Assembly: GCA_015229005.1 (NCBI GenBank) | Contig: JADGCL010000013.1 | Location: 1 to 52,696, forward strand | Direction: 5' to 3' | Source: Magnetococcales bacterium | GTDB lineage: Bacteria; Pseudomonadota; Magnetococcia; Magnetococcales; JADGCL01 | DNA: 52,696 bases | Shown here: piece by piece, positions 41,493 through 51,569 of the stretch | Layout: every line of letters begins with the position of its first letter | Numbering within the stretch: position 1 is the first letter of the stretch | The notes under the pieces: generated by a model | Seen by the model: only the letters and a program-made list of their open reading frames with translations | Told to the model about the DNA's origin: nothing | Database searches by the model: none | Translations under genes and position numbers: made by a program

Positions 41493-41636
41493 CAGCCCGT
41501 TGATAAACGGGCTGCGCCGGCCAAGGATGGCCGACCAGATTCAACGGGACGGTGTAACCCGTTGAATCTGGAAGGAAAGGCAAAACTTGTTTTTGCCTTT
41601 CCGGGTTGAAAAAGTCCATGGATGGACTTTTTCAAC
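41493..41636. repeat. Five-hairpin composite repeat element
   Basis: Five consecutive perfect inverted repeats fill 144 bp. (1) CAGCCCGTT/AACGGGCTG, 41493-41514. (2) CGGCCA/TGGCCG, 41518-41533. (3) CAGATTCAACGGG/CCCGTTGAATCTG, 41536-41570. (4) GGAAAGGCAAAA/TTTTGCCTTTCC, 41574-41602. (5) GTTGAAAAAGTCCA/TGGACTTTTTCAAC with a 4-nt loop, 41605-41636. No ORF or transposase. Related copies or fragments lie at 28.05, 32.6, 35.35 and perhaps 37.4 kb. It may be a MITE/REP-type element or a structured RNA. Confidence 0.85.
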
Positions 41637-41828
41637 AGTCTGCTAGGAGGCTCTGCCCGTTTGTCGGCAGGCAGACGAGAGTTCGTCCGAGGGAGGTGGG
41701 ATCGATGCAGATCCTGCCGCACCGGCTTGATTTTAGGTCTCGGTCAGGGTAGGATCCCGCTCCTTTTCGGCACACGCGGTGTGCCTGGGATCTGTCGCTC
41801 GTCATCAGCGTGGGAGGAAGGGACTTTT

Positions 41829-42032
41829 GTGAGGATCGACGTCTACGACAACAATGTTGACCAAGCCATCCGTGTCCTTAAGAAGAAGATGATCCGCGAG
41901 GGCATGTTCCGGGAAATGAAGAAACGGAAGTTCTTCGAGAAGCCTTCCGAGCGGCGCCGCCGGAAAAAGGCCGAGGCCGTCCGTCGCTTGCGGAAGAAGA
42001 TCCGTCGCAGCTCCGGTCCCGGTATCTCCTGA
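41829..42032 (+). CDS. rpsU: 30S ribosomal protein S21
   Basis: 67 aa, highly basic. Sequence opens with (V/M)[18 protein letters not shown] and ends in a lysine/arginine-rich helix, matching bS21. It binds the small subunit near the anti-Shine-Dalgarno region and aids initiation. The GTG start at 41829 follows GGAGGAAGGG, an extended Shine-Dalgarno sequence. The frame is open upstream through the repeat but only the bS21 part is protein-like. It is a single gene here, not linked to dnaG/rpoD. Confidence 0.96.
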   Translation: MRIDVYDNNVDQAIRVLKKKMIREGMFREMKKRKFFEKPSERRRRKKAEAVRRLRKKIRRSSGPGIS

Positions 42033-42069
42033 GGGCGCTCTCGCCCCGTCTCGTTGCGCTGTGTTCCTT

Positions 42070-42090
42070 CCCCCCCTGCTGTCGGGGGGG
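42070..42090. terminator. C7/G7 hairpin between convergent rpsU and kinase genes
   Basis: CCCCCCC (42070-42076) and GGGGGGG (42084-42090) flank the loop TGCTGTC. It lies 37 bp after rpsU and 170 bp after the minus-strand kinase stop, in the 228-bp convergent gap. No T-tract is present on either strand; a bidirectional terminator role is inferred from position. Confidence 0.45.
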
Positions 42091-42260
42091 CGCTCACTCG
42101 GCTCCTTGCCGGCGTCCGCCGGCTTGGGGGTCGTGCGGTTTGTTGCGTGCGTCTGCTGGACCATCCCGGAGGCCTCTTGCGTGGTTCGTTGCTCCACGCG
42201 AGAGGGGCGGGCGCTGAATCTGGTGTTTTCCCTCCTCAGCCGCCCGTCCGGCGGATTTTT

Positions 42261-44765
42261 TCAGGTCGGGGATGGCGTTGCCCCGCCTGCCGATAGGCGG
42301 TTCAGTGTTTCCGAGGCCCCTTCCCAGTCGAAATCTTCCAGGTTGTGTTCGAGTCGTGTGAATTCTTCGGGGGTTAGCCACGGTTTGATGTCGGCGAGAT
42401 GCGCCTCGGCTGCCATGATATCGCCTTTGTGAAGAAGCTGGGTGATCTCCTCGACGAGGCGTCCCAAGTGGAGAGATGTGTCGTCGGAACGTGCTTCTGC
42501 CCTGGGGATGGTCAGGGGACGGGGCTCCCCGTCGCCCGCGCCCAAGGGGCAGTCGAGGAGCACACGGGCCCCGGAGATGACCTCCGCCAGGAGGAGCGCG
42601 AAGCGGTCCAGTTGTGGTCGCCACGCCTTGTCCCCCTTCCCGTCCTCCTCTTGTCCGAGGGAACGTTCCAGATTCCTGGCCGCCTCCTCCAGGGAGGTCG
42701 CGGCCAGGGTTCCGGCGACCCCCACGATGGCATGGGCCTTCTTCCGCGCGGCGACGTGATCGCCCTGGGAGAAGAATTCAGTGAGTTGCCGGGCGGAATC
42801 CTCATGATTGCGCACAAACCCGGCCAGGGCCCCGAGATAGGGGCCTTGGGCTCCCCCCCAGATCTCCATGCCTCGGACGAGATCCAGACCCGGGACCTGT
42901 ACCCCGGCAAGGCGTGACGGGATCGCGGCGATGGGCGACTTCTCCCCTTTCCGAAGCTGATTCCCACTCTGCCCGGCGTCGTCGGCAAAGGTCTGGTTGC
43001 CTATTCCTTGGCGATATGGGGGGCGAGAGCGGTCCGTGTCGGACTCTTCTCCGGGAAAGGACAATGACTCCAGCGCGAAACGGACGGGATCGTCCACCGA
43101 CGACGACTCCCCGGAAATTCCTTCTTCCCCCGGGGGAATCAATTGGCGGAAGAGGCTGGCCAACTTCCAGAAGTCCAAAGGCTTGGTCACGACACTATCC
43201 ATACCGGCTTGCAAGCACTTTTCATGGGTCTCACGGGTTGCTGAAGCGGTGAGGGCGATGATCGGGATGGGGCTCTTTCCCTCACGGGGAAGCTCCCGGG
43301 CACGGATGGCTCGGGTAGCATCGAGGCCATTCATCACCGGCATGTTGAGATCCATGAGGACGAGATCGACCGGGCGGGTGGCGATCACCTCCAAGGCCTT
43401 GGCGCCGTTATCGACCAGGATAACTTCATGGCCCCACTGGCCGAGACGGGTCTCGACCAGGAGACGGTTGGCCATCTCGTCGTCAGCCAGGAGGACCCGG
43501 AGGGCGCGATGCCCTGTTGAGCGGGGGAAGAGATCCTGCCGTTCGCTCTCCTGACAGGGCAGTGTCGCCGTCGCTGGGGGTTGAACCACCTCGAAAAAGA
43601 AGGTACTGCCGATCCCCTCTTCGCTTTCGAGCCAAATCCTCCCTTGCATGAGTTCGACGATGGCCTTGGCGATGGTGGTTCCCAGACCCGTGCCGCCATA
43701 CCGGCGGGAGGTGGACTCGTCGACCTGGGAGAAGGGCTCGAAAATCTTCTCTCGACTGGCCAGGGGAATGCCGATGCCGCTGTCCTGGACCTCGACGCGG
43801 ATGGACTCGGCGCCAGCAGCGATCACCCGGACATCGACCGTCCCCGCCTCGGTGAACTTGATGGCGTTGCCAACCAGGTTGGTTACGACCTGTCGCAGCC
43901 GGTGGGGATCACCCATCCGGCATGGGATCACCTCCGGGGCCACGGTGAGGGTCAGAGTCACTCCCTTGCGCAGTGCCTGGGCCTGGAAAAGGGCGACTGT
44001 GGCCCCCAAAGTCCGGGCCAGATCATACGGAATCACCTCCAGTTCGATACGGTGTTCTTCAATTCTGGCAAGGTCCAGAACCTGATTGAGCAGACCAAGG
44101 AGTTCACCAGCAGCGTCGCGGCAAATGCGCAGGTATTCCCGTTGCCGCTGGCTGAGAGGGGTCTCCAGGGTCAAATCGGTCATGCCGATGATGGCATTCA
44201 TCGGGGTGCGGATTTCGTGGCTCAAGGTGGCAAGGAAATCGCTCTTCGCACGATTGGCCAGCTCGGCCACCTCCTTGGCCTTGAGGAGTTCGGCGTTGCG
44301 GATCGACTGGTCGACGCGCTCCCTTTCCTTTTCAAGGAGCGTCTCGGCCTGTAGCCGTTCTCTGGCGAGGGCGTCACAGAGGTCGCGACTCATCCTGACG
44401 AAAGCCGAAGAGAGGAGTTCGATCTCGCGGATGCGGGAGGTTACCCCGGTGATTTCCCGGGTGCGGCACTCGCCGACAAGTCCGATCTGGGCGGTAATGG
44501 CGGCGAGTGGCCTGATCAGGTGGATTCGCATCCCGAGGAGCAGCCACAACCCGACCAGGAATACCCAACCGAGGATGACCACCAGGACGGTGGTTCTACC
44601 GTCCGCCGCAGCTTCTTCCAGGATGGTGTGGAAAAGTAGCCAAGTCGCCAGAACGCCGAACAGGAGCCCGAACACGAGGATCGTGACCATGTCGAACTGG
44701 CGCGGAAGAGACCGGGAGCGATGGATCCTCGCAGTCCACCTGGACGGGAAGAGAGGGGTCGGCAC
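42261..44765 (-). CDS. Hybrid sensor histidine kinase with receiver and HPt domains
   Basis: 834 aa. Two transmembrane helices (about 27-46 and 59-79) with almost no periplasmic part, a HAMP-like linker and coiled coil, then HisKA with SHEIRTP (His183) and HATPase (N box near 286-303, DSGIGI, GGTGLG). A receiver domain follows (Asp472 in LMDLNMP, Lys528), then an HPt domain with [11 protein letters not shown] (His678). It ends with a helical segment. Lack of an extracytoplasmic sensor suggests it senses within the membrane or via partners. The GTG start follows GCGCGAGG. It is third in a minus-strand operon with two response regulators, 15 bp after the HD-GYP gene. Confidence 0.92.
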   Translation of the reverse strand: MPTPLFPSRWTARIHRSRSLPRQFDMVTILVFGLLFGVLATWLLFHTILEEAAADGRTTVLVVILGWVFLVGLWLLLGMRIHLIRPLAAITAQIGLVGECRTREITGVTSRIREIELLSSAFVRMSRDLCDALARERLQAETLLEKERERVDQSIRNAELLKAKEVAELANRAKSDFLATLSHEIRTPMNAIIGMTDLTLETPLSQRQREYLRICRDAAGELLGLLNQVLDLARIEEHRIELEVIPYDLARTLGATVALFQAQALRKGVTLTLTVAPEVIPCRMGDPHRLRQVVTNLVGNAIKFTEAGTVDVRVIAAGAESIRVEVQDSGIGIPLASREKIFEPFSQVDESTSRRYGGTGLGTTIAKAIVELMQGRIWLESEEGIGSTFFFEVVQPPATATLPCQESERQDLFPRSTGHRALRVLLADDEMANRLLVETRLGQWGHEVILVDNGAKALEVIATRPVDLVLMDLNMPVMNGLDATRAIRARELPREGKSPIPIIALTASATRETHEKCLQAGMDSVVTKPLDFWKLASLFRQLIPPGEEGISGESSSVDDPVRFALESLSFPGEESDTDRSRPPYRQGIGNQTFADDAGQSGNQLRKGEKSPIAAIPSRLAGVQVPGLDLVRGMEIWGGAQGPYLGALAGFVRNHEDSARQLTEFFSQGDHVAARKKAHAIVGVAGTLAATSLEEAARNLERSLGQEEDGKGDKAWRPQLDRFALLLAEVISGARVLLDCPLGAGDGEPRPLTIPRAEARSDDTSLHLGRLVEEITQLLHKGDIMAAEAHLADIKPWLTPEEFTRLEHNLEDFDWEGASETLNRLSAGGATPSPT

Positions 44766-44780
44766 GCAGTTGACCTCGCG

Positions 44781-45833
44781 CTAGAGCAGGGCGCCGCGGA
44801 TGAGTTCCCTCGAGACCGAGGAGAAATCGGTCACGACGTTGTTCAATCCGGCGAAATGGTTCGCGACCCTCTGAATCCGGGGAAAGCAGGTGTCGAAGAG
44901 ATCCACCAGTCCGGGATCGAACTGACTGCCGCGTCCAGCGAGGATTTCTGCCTTGGCTTTGTCGAAGGGCCAGGGATCCTTGAATGGGCGCTTCATGGTC
45001 AGGGCATCGAAGACATCGGCAATGGCGACGATCCTTCCTTCGAGCGGGATGGCTTCGCCCTTCAGGGCGTTGGGATAACCCGATCCATCCCACCGCTCAT
45101 GGTGATGATTGGCGATACTTGCCGCCGTCTGCAGAAGTTCCGACTCGCTGCCGGCAAGGATTTCGGCGCCGAGGAGGGCATGTCGCCGCATCTGCTGCCA
45201 CTCACTTTCCGAGAGTGAGCCGGGCTTGAGGAGGATTGAGTCGGGAATGCCGAGCTTGCCGATATCGTGCATGGGAGCGGCACGGCGCAGAAGGTCACAC
45301 CGTTCGGGCGGAAGCCCGGCCTCGGCAGCGATGACGGCGGCATAGGATGCCATCCGCACCACATGGACACTGGAATCATCATCTTTGAAGCGCGAGGCCC
45401 GCACCAGGCGGTCGACGATCTCCTGGGTTCGGTTGGAGGCGAGCGATTCCAGGGCAAGGATATGGTTGCGCAGAGCGATGTGGGTCGCCACCCTGGCCCG
45501 GACCAGGGCAGGCCGGATCGGCTTGGTGAGGAAATCCACCCCCCCGGCCTCGAAACCGGTCGTCTCGCTGCCCCCTCCATCGAGCTGGGTCATGAAGATG
45601 ACCGGAATCTCAGCCGTTTTCGGGTCGGCCTTGAGTCGGCGGCAGACCTCGAAACCATCCATTCCCGGCATCAGGACATCCAGAACGATCAGGGCAGGAT
45701 TCTGCTGCGCTCGGTTGAGGGCTTCTTCGCCATTTCTGGCAAAGATCAGGGGGTACTCCTCCTTGAGGGCCTCTCCCACTGCCCGGAGGTTGATCGGTTC
45801 GTCGTCAACGAGCAAAATCAGATTGTTTATCAT
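44781..45833 (-). CDS. Response regulator with HD-GYP c-di-GMP phosphodiesterase domain
   Basis: 350 aa. Receiver domain 1-120 (acidic pair Asp10/Asp11, phospho-acceptor Asp52, Lys104) and HD-GYP domain from about 140: MHDIGK with His189/Asp190 and Lys193, and HHHERWDGSGYP at 243-254, the full catalytic set. It hydrolyses cyclic di-GMP when phosphorylated, by family precedent. It lies between a DUF4384-like response regulator (14 bp upstream) and a hybrid kinase (15 bp downstream), forming one signalling unit. Confidence 0.94.
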   Translation of the reverse strand: MINNLILLVDDEPINLRAVGEALKEEYPLIFARNGEEALNRAQQNPALIVLDVLMPGMDGFEVCRRLKADPKTAEIPVIFMTQLDGGGSETTGFEAGGVDFLTKPIRPALVRARVATHIALRNHILALESLASNRTQEIVDRLVRASRFKDDDSSVHVVRMASYAAVIAAEAGLPPERCDLLRRAAPMHDIGKLGIPDSILLKPGSLSESEWQQMRRHALLGAEILAGSESELLQTAASIANHHHERWDGSGYPNALKGEAIPLEGRIVAIADVFDALTMKRPFKDPWPFDKAKAEILAGRGSQFDPGLVDLFDTCFPRIQRVANHFAGLNNVVTDFSSVSRELIRGALL

Positions 45834-45847
45834 GGCGGTTGGCCTGG

Positions 45848-47302
45848 TTAAGCCTCTTGGGTCGGAAGAAACAGGGATGCCTCCCAGAGTTTGAGATGCA
45901 GGGCTTCGGTCGTTCCCCGAAAATAGTCGACCAGATCCGATGGATGGACGCGAGTCCGGGCAGCAAGGGCATAGCGGACCATGGCCCGATCCGGTGGTTC
46001 ACCGTTCGCCGGGAAACGTAGCGATGTTTCGGCTGGATCCAGCTCCGGCGGCGGAATGGGGCGCACACAGGCGAAGGCCTTGAGGAGTTGATACCCCGCC
46101 GGCGACGGCAGGAACAGGGGGGGCTCCGGGGAATCCTCGGGGGGCAGCGATCGCCAGCGACCGGGTCTGATGCGATTGTTCTCGTTGCCGCTCCTTGGGC
46201 AGAGAAGCTGCGGCATTCCGCGGGCATCCCAGAGGTAGAGATTGGCGTAGAGGGGGGAAGGAACCCTGACCAGGGGAAGGAGAGGCTCTCCCAGTCGAAA
46301 GACCGGGTTCGACCCGCCGCGAGCGGTTGCCAGCCGAAACTGGGTAATCGACTCCGGATGCGCCAGGTCGGCCAGCAGCGCGAGTCGGTGAGCCTGGGCG
46401 TTGCCGAGGGCAGCATGAATCAGGTGCCTGGAGAAACGCCCGCGGGGGCGACCGACCTCCGTGCCGTCGGTATCGAGGATGCTGAGGGCCAGGGAGATAC
46501 TCTCCTCCTCGTCGTGCGCCTCGTACTCACCAACGATGAGGAGCGGTCGATGCGCACTGACCTGGGTTTCTTCCACCAGCCGGGTCGAGAGGGCGTTCCG
46601 GAGCAGCCGATCCATCGCCAGGGAGAATTCCGAGGGAAAACGATGCCGGGCTTCCACTATAGGACAGTAGTGAAATGGACGGTCGGGCCACCTGTTCAGG
46701 ACCAGACCCGCGAGATTTTTGATCTTGAGTGCCAGGGCGGCCGCTGGGCCTCGGGTGGGGACGGAGCCACCGGAGGGGACGGAGCCACCGGAGGGGACGG
46801 GAAGCGCTTCGTCCTGCGGGGATAAGACGCTCCTCCCCGCCGGGTCCGTGGTTGCTCCTGTCGCGCCTTTCGCGTGCGCACGATGCATCGCCGGGACGGG
46901 TTTCTTGACCAGGGCCAGATGGTGGCTCAACCGACTCAGAAGAATTTCTCGGGTGACCGGTTTGCGGAGATATTCATTGCAACCCCCGTCCCGAAAAGCT
47001 CCGATGATGTCATTAGGATCGATGCGGGCGGTGGTCATAAAGATGACTGCCCGCTCCTTCCAGGCAACACCGTTGCGTTCCTCCAGAGTGCGGATCGCGG
47101 CCAGGGCTCGGTGTCCGTCCATGTGTGGCATGGCGATGTCCAGACAGACCAGATCGAAGGGTGTTCCCGAGGCCAGGGCTGAAGCGAAAAGCGCGACGGC
47201 GACATCACCGTCGTCGGCCTCCTCCAGGTCGCTGAAGGGGGAGAGAATGCTCCTCAACAACGCCCGATTGGTCGCCTCGTCGTCGACGACAAGCGCCCTC
47301 AT
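45848..47302 (-). CDS. Response regulator with C-terminal DUF4384-like domain
   Basis: 484 aa. The N-terminal receiver (Asp7/Asp8, phospho-acceptor Asp55 in LVCLDIAMP, Lys114) is followed by a Pro/Gly-rich linker with a short duplicated SGGSVP. An unrecognised middle part (about 185-330) comes next, then a region LYANLYLWDARGMPQLLCPR with NRIRPGRW and PSPAGYQLLKAFA (about 350-425) that resembles DUF4384, a domain common at the C-terminus of envelope or kinase-linked proteins. First gene of the minus-strand signalling operon. The upstream gap (47303-47582) contains an exact TTGACA on the minus strand (47457-47452) with only weak -10 candidates. Confidence 0.75.
   Translation of the reverse strand: MRALVVDDEATNRALLRSILSPFSDLEEADDGDVAVALFASALASGTPFDLVCLDIAMPHMDGHRALAAIRTLEERNGVAWKERAVIFMTTARIDPNDIIGAFRDGGCNEYLRKPVTREILLSRLSHHLALVKKPVPAMHRAHAKGATGATTDPAGRSVLSPQDEALPVPSGGSVPSGGSVPTRGPAAALALKIKNLAGLVLNRWPDRPFHYCPIVEARHRFPSEFSLAMDRLLRNALSTRLVEETQVSAHRPLLIVGEYEAHDEEESISLALSILDTDGTEVGRPRGRFSRHLIHAALGNAQAHRLALLADLAHPESITQFRLATARGGSNPVFRLGEPLLPLVRVPSPLYANLYLWDARGMPQLLCPRSGNENNRIRPGRWRSLPPEDSPEPPLFLPSPAGYQLLKAFACVRPIPPPELDPAETSLRFPANGEPPDRAMVRYALAARTRVHPSDLVDYFRGTTEALHLKLWEASLFLPTQEA
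46754..46800. repeat. Short tandem repeat in the response regulator linker
   Basis: An 18-bp unit, CGGAGCCACCGGAGGGGA, occurs twice with a partial third, encoding Ser-Gly-Gly-Ser-Val-Pro in the linker between the receiver and the downstream domains. The length is a multiple of 3, so copy changes would alter only linker length. Confidence 0.8.
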
Positions 47303-47582
47303 GACTCGCTTCCCTCCCCGGGCACGAATTATGACTCCGCTTCCGCGGCAGTCGACTTCCTTCCGGCCTCCCCCACGGCACCATCATAGCAGAGATGATC
47401 GGGTCTTGGAGCAATAGAATGGGGGAAACCAATCATGATCGAGGTTTCTGCTGTCAATAAGCCTCTTTTTTGGGTCCCTTGAAAATCCTTGCCGGGTCTT
47501 GCGCAACAGCAGGGCGCCATGGCAGGATCGGGAATCGTGAGTGTCTGCCGGCCCCCCCTCCTCTCTCGCATCCCCGGTCACC

Positions 47583-49214
47583 ATGGATCACACTCAGGAC
47601 GCCCTGCCCCGACACAGCCGTTGTGACTTTCTCGTGATCGGCGACGGAGTCTCCGGGCTTGAACTTGCCCTCGGCCTCGCCCCCCACGGCGAGGTCGTCC
47701 TCCTGACCAAGTGTGAACCCGGGGAATCGAACAGTCTCTACGCCCAAGGTGGCATCGCCGCCGTCCTCGACCCAGGAGACCGCTTCGAGGACCACCTTCG
47801 CGATACCCTGACCGCCGGCGACGGCCTCTGTCATCCCGAGGCCGCCCGTCATGTTGTCGAAAACGGCACCCGCGCCATCGAGCGCCTGCTCGCTCTCGGG
47901 GTCCCCTTCTCCCGCGACGGCAAAGGCCTTCATCTCACCCGCGAGGGCGGCCACTCGGCACGGCGAGTCATCCACACTGCCGATGCCACCGGTCGGGCCG
48001 TGGTGGAAACCCTCCTCGCCCGCGTCCGGGAGAACCCGCGCATCCGCCTGGTCAAGAATCACATCGCCATCGATCTGATCACCGACCGCCAACTCGGCCA
48101 CTCCTCCCGGGAACATCAAACGCGCAACCGCTGCCATGGCTGCCACGCCCTGGAGATCGGCACTACCCGAATCCTCACCTTCCAGGCCCGCTTCACGATC
48201 CTCGCCACCGGCGGCGCCGGCAAGGTCTATCTCTATACCTCCAATCCCGACTGCGCTACCGGCGACGGCATCGCCATGGCCTACCGCGCCGGCTGTCGCG
48301 TCGCCAATCTGGAGTTCGTCCAGTTCCACCCGACTTGCCTCTTCCACCCCCTTGCCAAGTCGTTCCTGATCTCCGAGGCCGTCCGCGGCGAAGGTGGTCT
48401 CCTCCTCCTCAAGAACGGCGATCGCTTCATGCCCCGTCACCACCCCATGGCCGAGCTGGCCCCCCGCGACAGCGTCGCCCGCGCCATCGATTTCGAGATG
48501 AAACGGACCGGCGACGATTGCGTCTTCCTCGATATCTCCCACAAGGGAGCCGACTTCATTCGCAGTCACTTTCCCACCATCTCCCAGTCCTGCCAGAGCT
48601 TCGGCATCGACATGTCGCGGGGACCGATCCCGGTCGTGCCCGCCGCCCATTATACCTGCGGCGGTGTTGTGACCGATCTCGCCGGTCGCACCGACGTCGA
48701 GAACCTCTATGCCGTAGGCGAGGTGGCCCACACCGGTCTCCACGGGGCCAATCGTCTGGCCTCCAACAGCCTCCTGGAGTGTCTGGTCTTCGCCGATTCG
48801 GCGGTCGAGTCGATCATCCGGCGCCTCTCCGAACAGGAGCAGGCCCCGCCTCCGGGCGTCCCCCTCTGGGATCCTGTCAACTCCCGTCCGATCCAGGAAG
48901 CGGTCATGCTCTCCCACAACTGGGACCAGATCCGCCGCCTGATGTGGAACTACGTCGGCATCGTCCGCTCCGACAACCGCCTTGTACGCGCCGAACAGCG
49001 GATCGAGTTGTTCTCGCAAGAGATCAATGATCTCTACTGGTCCTGCGAAATTACCCGGGATCTTGTCGAACTGCGCAACCTGGCCCTGGTCGCCTCCCTT
49101 ATTATTCGTTCTGCCATCCACCGCAAAGAAAGTCGAGGGCTGCACTTTAACACCGATCACCCGGACAAGAACGAGGAATGGCGTCGCGACACGATTCTCG
49201 AGATCAAAAGGTAG
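47583..49214 (+). CDS. nadB: L-aspartate oxidase NadB
   Basis: FAD enzyme oxidising L-aspartate to iminoaspartate, first step of de novo NAD synthesis. 543 aa. The N-terminal dinucleotide fold has VIGDGVSGLELALGL (GxGxxG with Asp in place of the usual Ser), followed by SLYAQGGIAAVL, DATGRAVVETLL, FVQFHPTCLF, and the capping-domain GEVAHTGLHGANRLASNSLLE segment. The start is set at the ATG 47583; a GTG at 47541 is possible. No nadA or nadC lies nearby. It is divergent from the signalling operon, with a 280-bp shared upstream region. Confidence 0.95.
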   Translation: MDHTQDALPRHSRCDFLVIGDGVSGLELALGLAPHGEVVLLTKCEPGESNSLYAQGGIAAVLDPGDRFEDHLRDTLTAGDGLCHPEAARHVVENGTRAIERLLALGVPFSRDGKGLHLTREGGHSARRVIHTADATGRAVVETLLARVRENPRIRLVKNHIAIDLITDRQLGHSSREHQTRNRCHGCHALEIGTTRILTFQARFTILATGGAGKVYLYTSNPDCATGDGIAMAYRAGCRVANLEFVQFHPTCLFHPLAKSFLISEAVRGEGGLLLLKNGDRFMPRHHPMAELAPRDSVARAIDFEMKRTGDDCVFLDISHKGADFIRSHFPTISQSCQSFGIDMSRGPIPVVPAAHYTCGGVVTDLAGRTDVENLYAVGEVAHTGLHGANRLASNSLLECLVFADSAVESIIRRLSEQEQAPPPGVPLWDPVNSRPIQEAVMLSHNWDQIRRLMWNYVGIVRSDNRLVRAEQRIELFSQEINDLYWSCEITRDLVELRNLALVASLIIRSAIHRKESRGLHFNTDHPDKNEEWRRDTILEIKR

Positions 49215-49287
49215 GATGAGGCGGGCCTACTAAAGGGGACCGGCGGACGGATCGACCCAACCGGGGGCGGGAAGGAGGAGGCGACAA

Positions 49288-49584
49288 ATGACCACCGAAC
49301 AGAACGACTGCACCGGCAAACATCTCCGGATCGAAGGTCGGGTCCAGGGGGTCTGGTATCGCGGCGCCACCCAGCGGGAGGCCAACCGCCTCGGCGTGAC
49401 CGGCTGGGTCCGGAACACCCCCGACGGCGCTGTCGAGGCCGAGTTCCACGGCCCCGCCGCCGCCGTCGCAGAACTCATTGCCTGGTGCCACAAGGGGCCT
49501 CCCCTGGCGCGGGTGATCCGTCTCCAGGTCAACGACTGCCCCCCTGGCCCCACCCCCGCAGCCGGCTTCGAGGTCCGGCACTGA
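49288..49584 (+). CDS. acyP: Acylphosphatase
   Basis: 98 aa, alpha/beta sandwich acylphosphatase hydrolysing acyl phosphates. The signature [16 protein letters not shown] carries the phosphate-binding Arg, and [12 protein letters not shown] supplies the catalytic Asn. The ATG follows AAGGAGGAGG, a strong ribosome site. Lies 73 bp after nadB and convergent with pgi. Confidence 0.95.
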   Translation: MTTEQNDCTGKHLRIEGRVQGVWYRGATQREANRLGVTGWVRNTPDGAVEAEFHGPAAAVAELIAWCHKGPPLARVIRLQVNDCPPGPTPAAGFEVRH

Positions 49585-49703
49585 CCCTCGCGGGCAGCCC
49601 CGCCTCCCCCCCCTGGCGCGGGGGGACCGGACCCGGTCAGCTCTCGCGCCCCGCGGTCCCGGTCAGCTCCCGCCCCCCGGAAGGTGCCGGCCTTCTTTCG
49701 CCC

Positions 49704-51347
49704 TCATCCTCCCCGCAGCCCCTTGAAGTAGTTGATGAGGCCGTTGGTCGAGCTGTCGTGCCCCGACACCTGCCCCGGGGCCGTCAGTTCGGGGAGGATC
49801 TTCTGTGCCAACTGCTTGCCAAGTTCCACCCCCCACTGGTCGTAGGAGTTGATTCCCCAGAGGATCCCCTGGACATGGATCGTATGCTCATAGAGGGCGA
49901 TGATCATCCCCAGGGTCCGGGGGGTGAATCGCCGCACCAGGATGGAATTGGTGGGACGGTTGCCGGCGAAGACCTTATGCGCGGCCATGAACTCCAACTG
50001 TTCTCCGGCAAGTCCCTGGGCCCGCAGTTCCGCACGCGCCTCGTCGCGGGTCTTGCCGCGCATGAGGGCCTCGGTCTGGGCGAAGAAATTGGAGAGGAGC
50101 ATCGGGTGGTGTTCGCCGATGGGATTGTGACTCTCGACAGCGGCCAGGAAATCAGCCGGGACCATCCGCGTCCCCTGATGCATAAGCTGGTAGAAGGAGT
50201 GCTGTCCGTTGGTTCCGGGCTCGCCGAAAAGGATGGGTCCGGTCTGCCAGGAGAGGGGGTGGCCGTCACGGGTGACGCTCTTGCCGTTCGACTCCATGTC
50301 GGCCTGTTGCAAGTAGGCCGGCAGGCGGTGAAGATACTGGTCGTAGGGGAGGACGGCATAGGCCTCGGCGCCGAGGAAATTGTGGTTCCAGATGCCGACA
50401 AGCGCCTTGATGACCGGGATGTTCTGCTCCAGCGGGGCGGAAGCGAAGTGGGTATCCATCGCATGGCCGCCGGCGTGCAACTCCTGGAAGCGATCGAATC
50501 CGACCGCCAGGGCGATAGGGAGACCGATGGCCGACCAGAGGCTGTAGCGCCCGCCCACCCAATCCCAGAAGCCGAACATGTTGCGGGTATCGATGCCGAA
50601 ACGGGAGACCTCTTGGGTGTTGGTCGAGAGGGCGACGAAGTGCTTGCCGACCGCCGCCTCTCCCAGCCGGTCCACGAGCCAGGCCCGGGCCGAGCGGGCG
50701 TTGGCGATGGTCTCCTGGGTGGTGAAGGTCTTGGAGGCGACGATGAAGAGAGTGGTCTCGGCGTCGAGCTCCTTGACGGTCTCGGCGATGTGGGTACCAT
50801 CGACGTTGGAGACGAAATGGACCTTGAGTCCTTCGGACATGTAGGGTTTCAGGGCCTCGCAGACCATCACCGGGCCGAGGTCGGAGCCGCCGATGCCGAT
50901 GTTGACCACATCGGTGATCGCCCGCCCGGTTGCCCCTTTCCAGTTGCCGTTGCGAACCTCCTCCGAGAACCGGCGCATGTGGTCGAGGACCTCCTTGATG
51001 GCCGGCATGATGTTCTGACCATCGGGGAGGATGTGGCTCTCGGCGGGATTGCGCAAAGCGACATGCAGGGCCGCCCGACGCTCGGTATTGTTGATTGCCT
51101 GGCCGGCGAACATGCGGTCACGCCAGGCTTCGACTTCGCAGCTGCGGGCGAGGTCGAAGAGCAGGCGCATGGTATCGGCGGTGACGTTATTCTTGGAATA
51201 ATCGAAGAGGAGATCCTCGAGCTGGACGGAGAAGGCGGAGAAACGCCCGGCATCCTGGGAGAAGAGGTCGCGCATGTGCCGATTGAGGTTTTGGTCCCGG
51301 TGAGCCTGCAGGGCCTTCCAGGCGGGAAGTTCGTTGAGCGGTGCCAT
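49704..51347 (-). CDS. pgi: Glucose-6-phosphate isomerase
   Basis: 547 aa, the E. coli-type length. Interconverts glucose-6-phosphate and fructose-6-phosphate. Signatures include [26 protein letters not shown], the catalytic-loop segment [16 protein letters not shown], and [21 protein letters not shown] near the C-terminus. The ATG at 51347 has GAGGG six bases upstream. Divergent from the dCache gene with a 222-bp shared upstream region. Confidence 0.97.
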   Translation of the reverse strand: MAPLNELPAWKALQAHRDQNLNRHMRDLFSQDAGRFSAFSVQLEDLLFDYSKNNVTADTMRLLFDLARSCEVEAWRDRMFAGQAINNTERRAALHVALRNPAESHILPDGQNIMPAIKEVLDHMRRFSEEVRNGNWKGATGRAITDVVNIGIGGSDLGPVMVCEALKPYMSEGLKVHFVSNVDGTHIAETVKELDAETTLFIVASKTFTTQETIANARSARAWLVDRLGEAAVGKHFVALSTNTQEVSRFGIDTRNMFGFWDWVGGRYSLWSAIGLPIALAVGFDRFQELHAGGHAMDTHFASAPLEQNIPVIKALVGIWNHNFLGAEAYAVLPYDQYLHRLPAYLQQADMESNGKSVTRDGHPLSWQTGPILFGEPGTNGQHSFYQLMHQGTRMVPADFLAAVESHNPIGEHHPMLLSNFFAQTEALMRGKTRDEARAELRAQGLAGEQLEFMAAHKVFAGNRPTNSILVRRFTPRTLGMIIALYEHTIHVQGILWGINSYDQWGVELGKQLAQKILPELTAPGQVSGHDSSTNGLINYFKGLRGG

Positions 51348-51569
51348 GCTGATCCCTCGTCTTCGCAATTGATGGAATGGAGGCCGCGACCGGCCTGCCC
51401 CGCGAGGCTTCCTCCGAGGCTCGTCCCAATGCTACCATACGCGGTCCGCTCCGACAATTTCTCCCAAGAGCCCCGCGCCGAATGCGACTGGTCCCGCTCC
51501 TGAGGGAAAATCCCGGACGGAGGTTGCGTCTCGAACCCCGGGTGGCGAAGCTCCCGGGAGGGGGTGCCC

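Larger units (their letters stand above)
41369..41828. other. 460-bp gap between degP and rpsU, mostly structured repeat
   Basis: Holds a single hairpin (41409-41441) just after degP and the full five-hairpin element (41493-41636). The region 41637-41828 leads to rpsU and should contain its promoter, which is not clear. No protein-like frame is seen. Confidence 0.6.

Noticed and set aside
49485..51503. Plus-strand open frame of 672 codons opposite pgi
   Set aside because: pgi on the minus strand is complete and conserved; the opposite frame has shadow composition.
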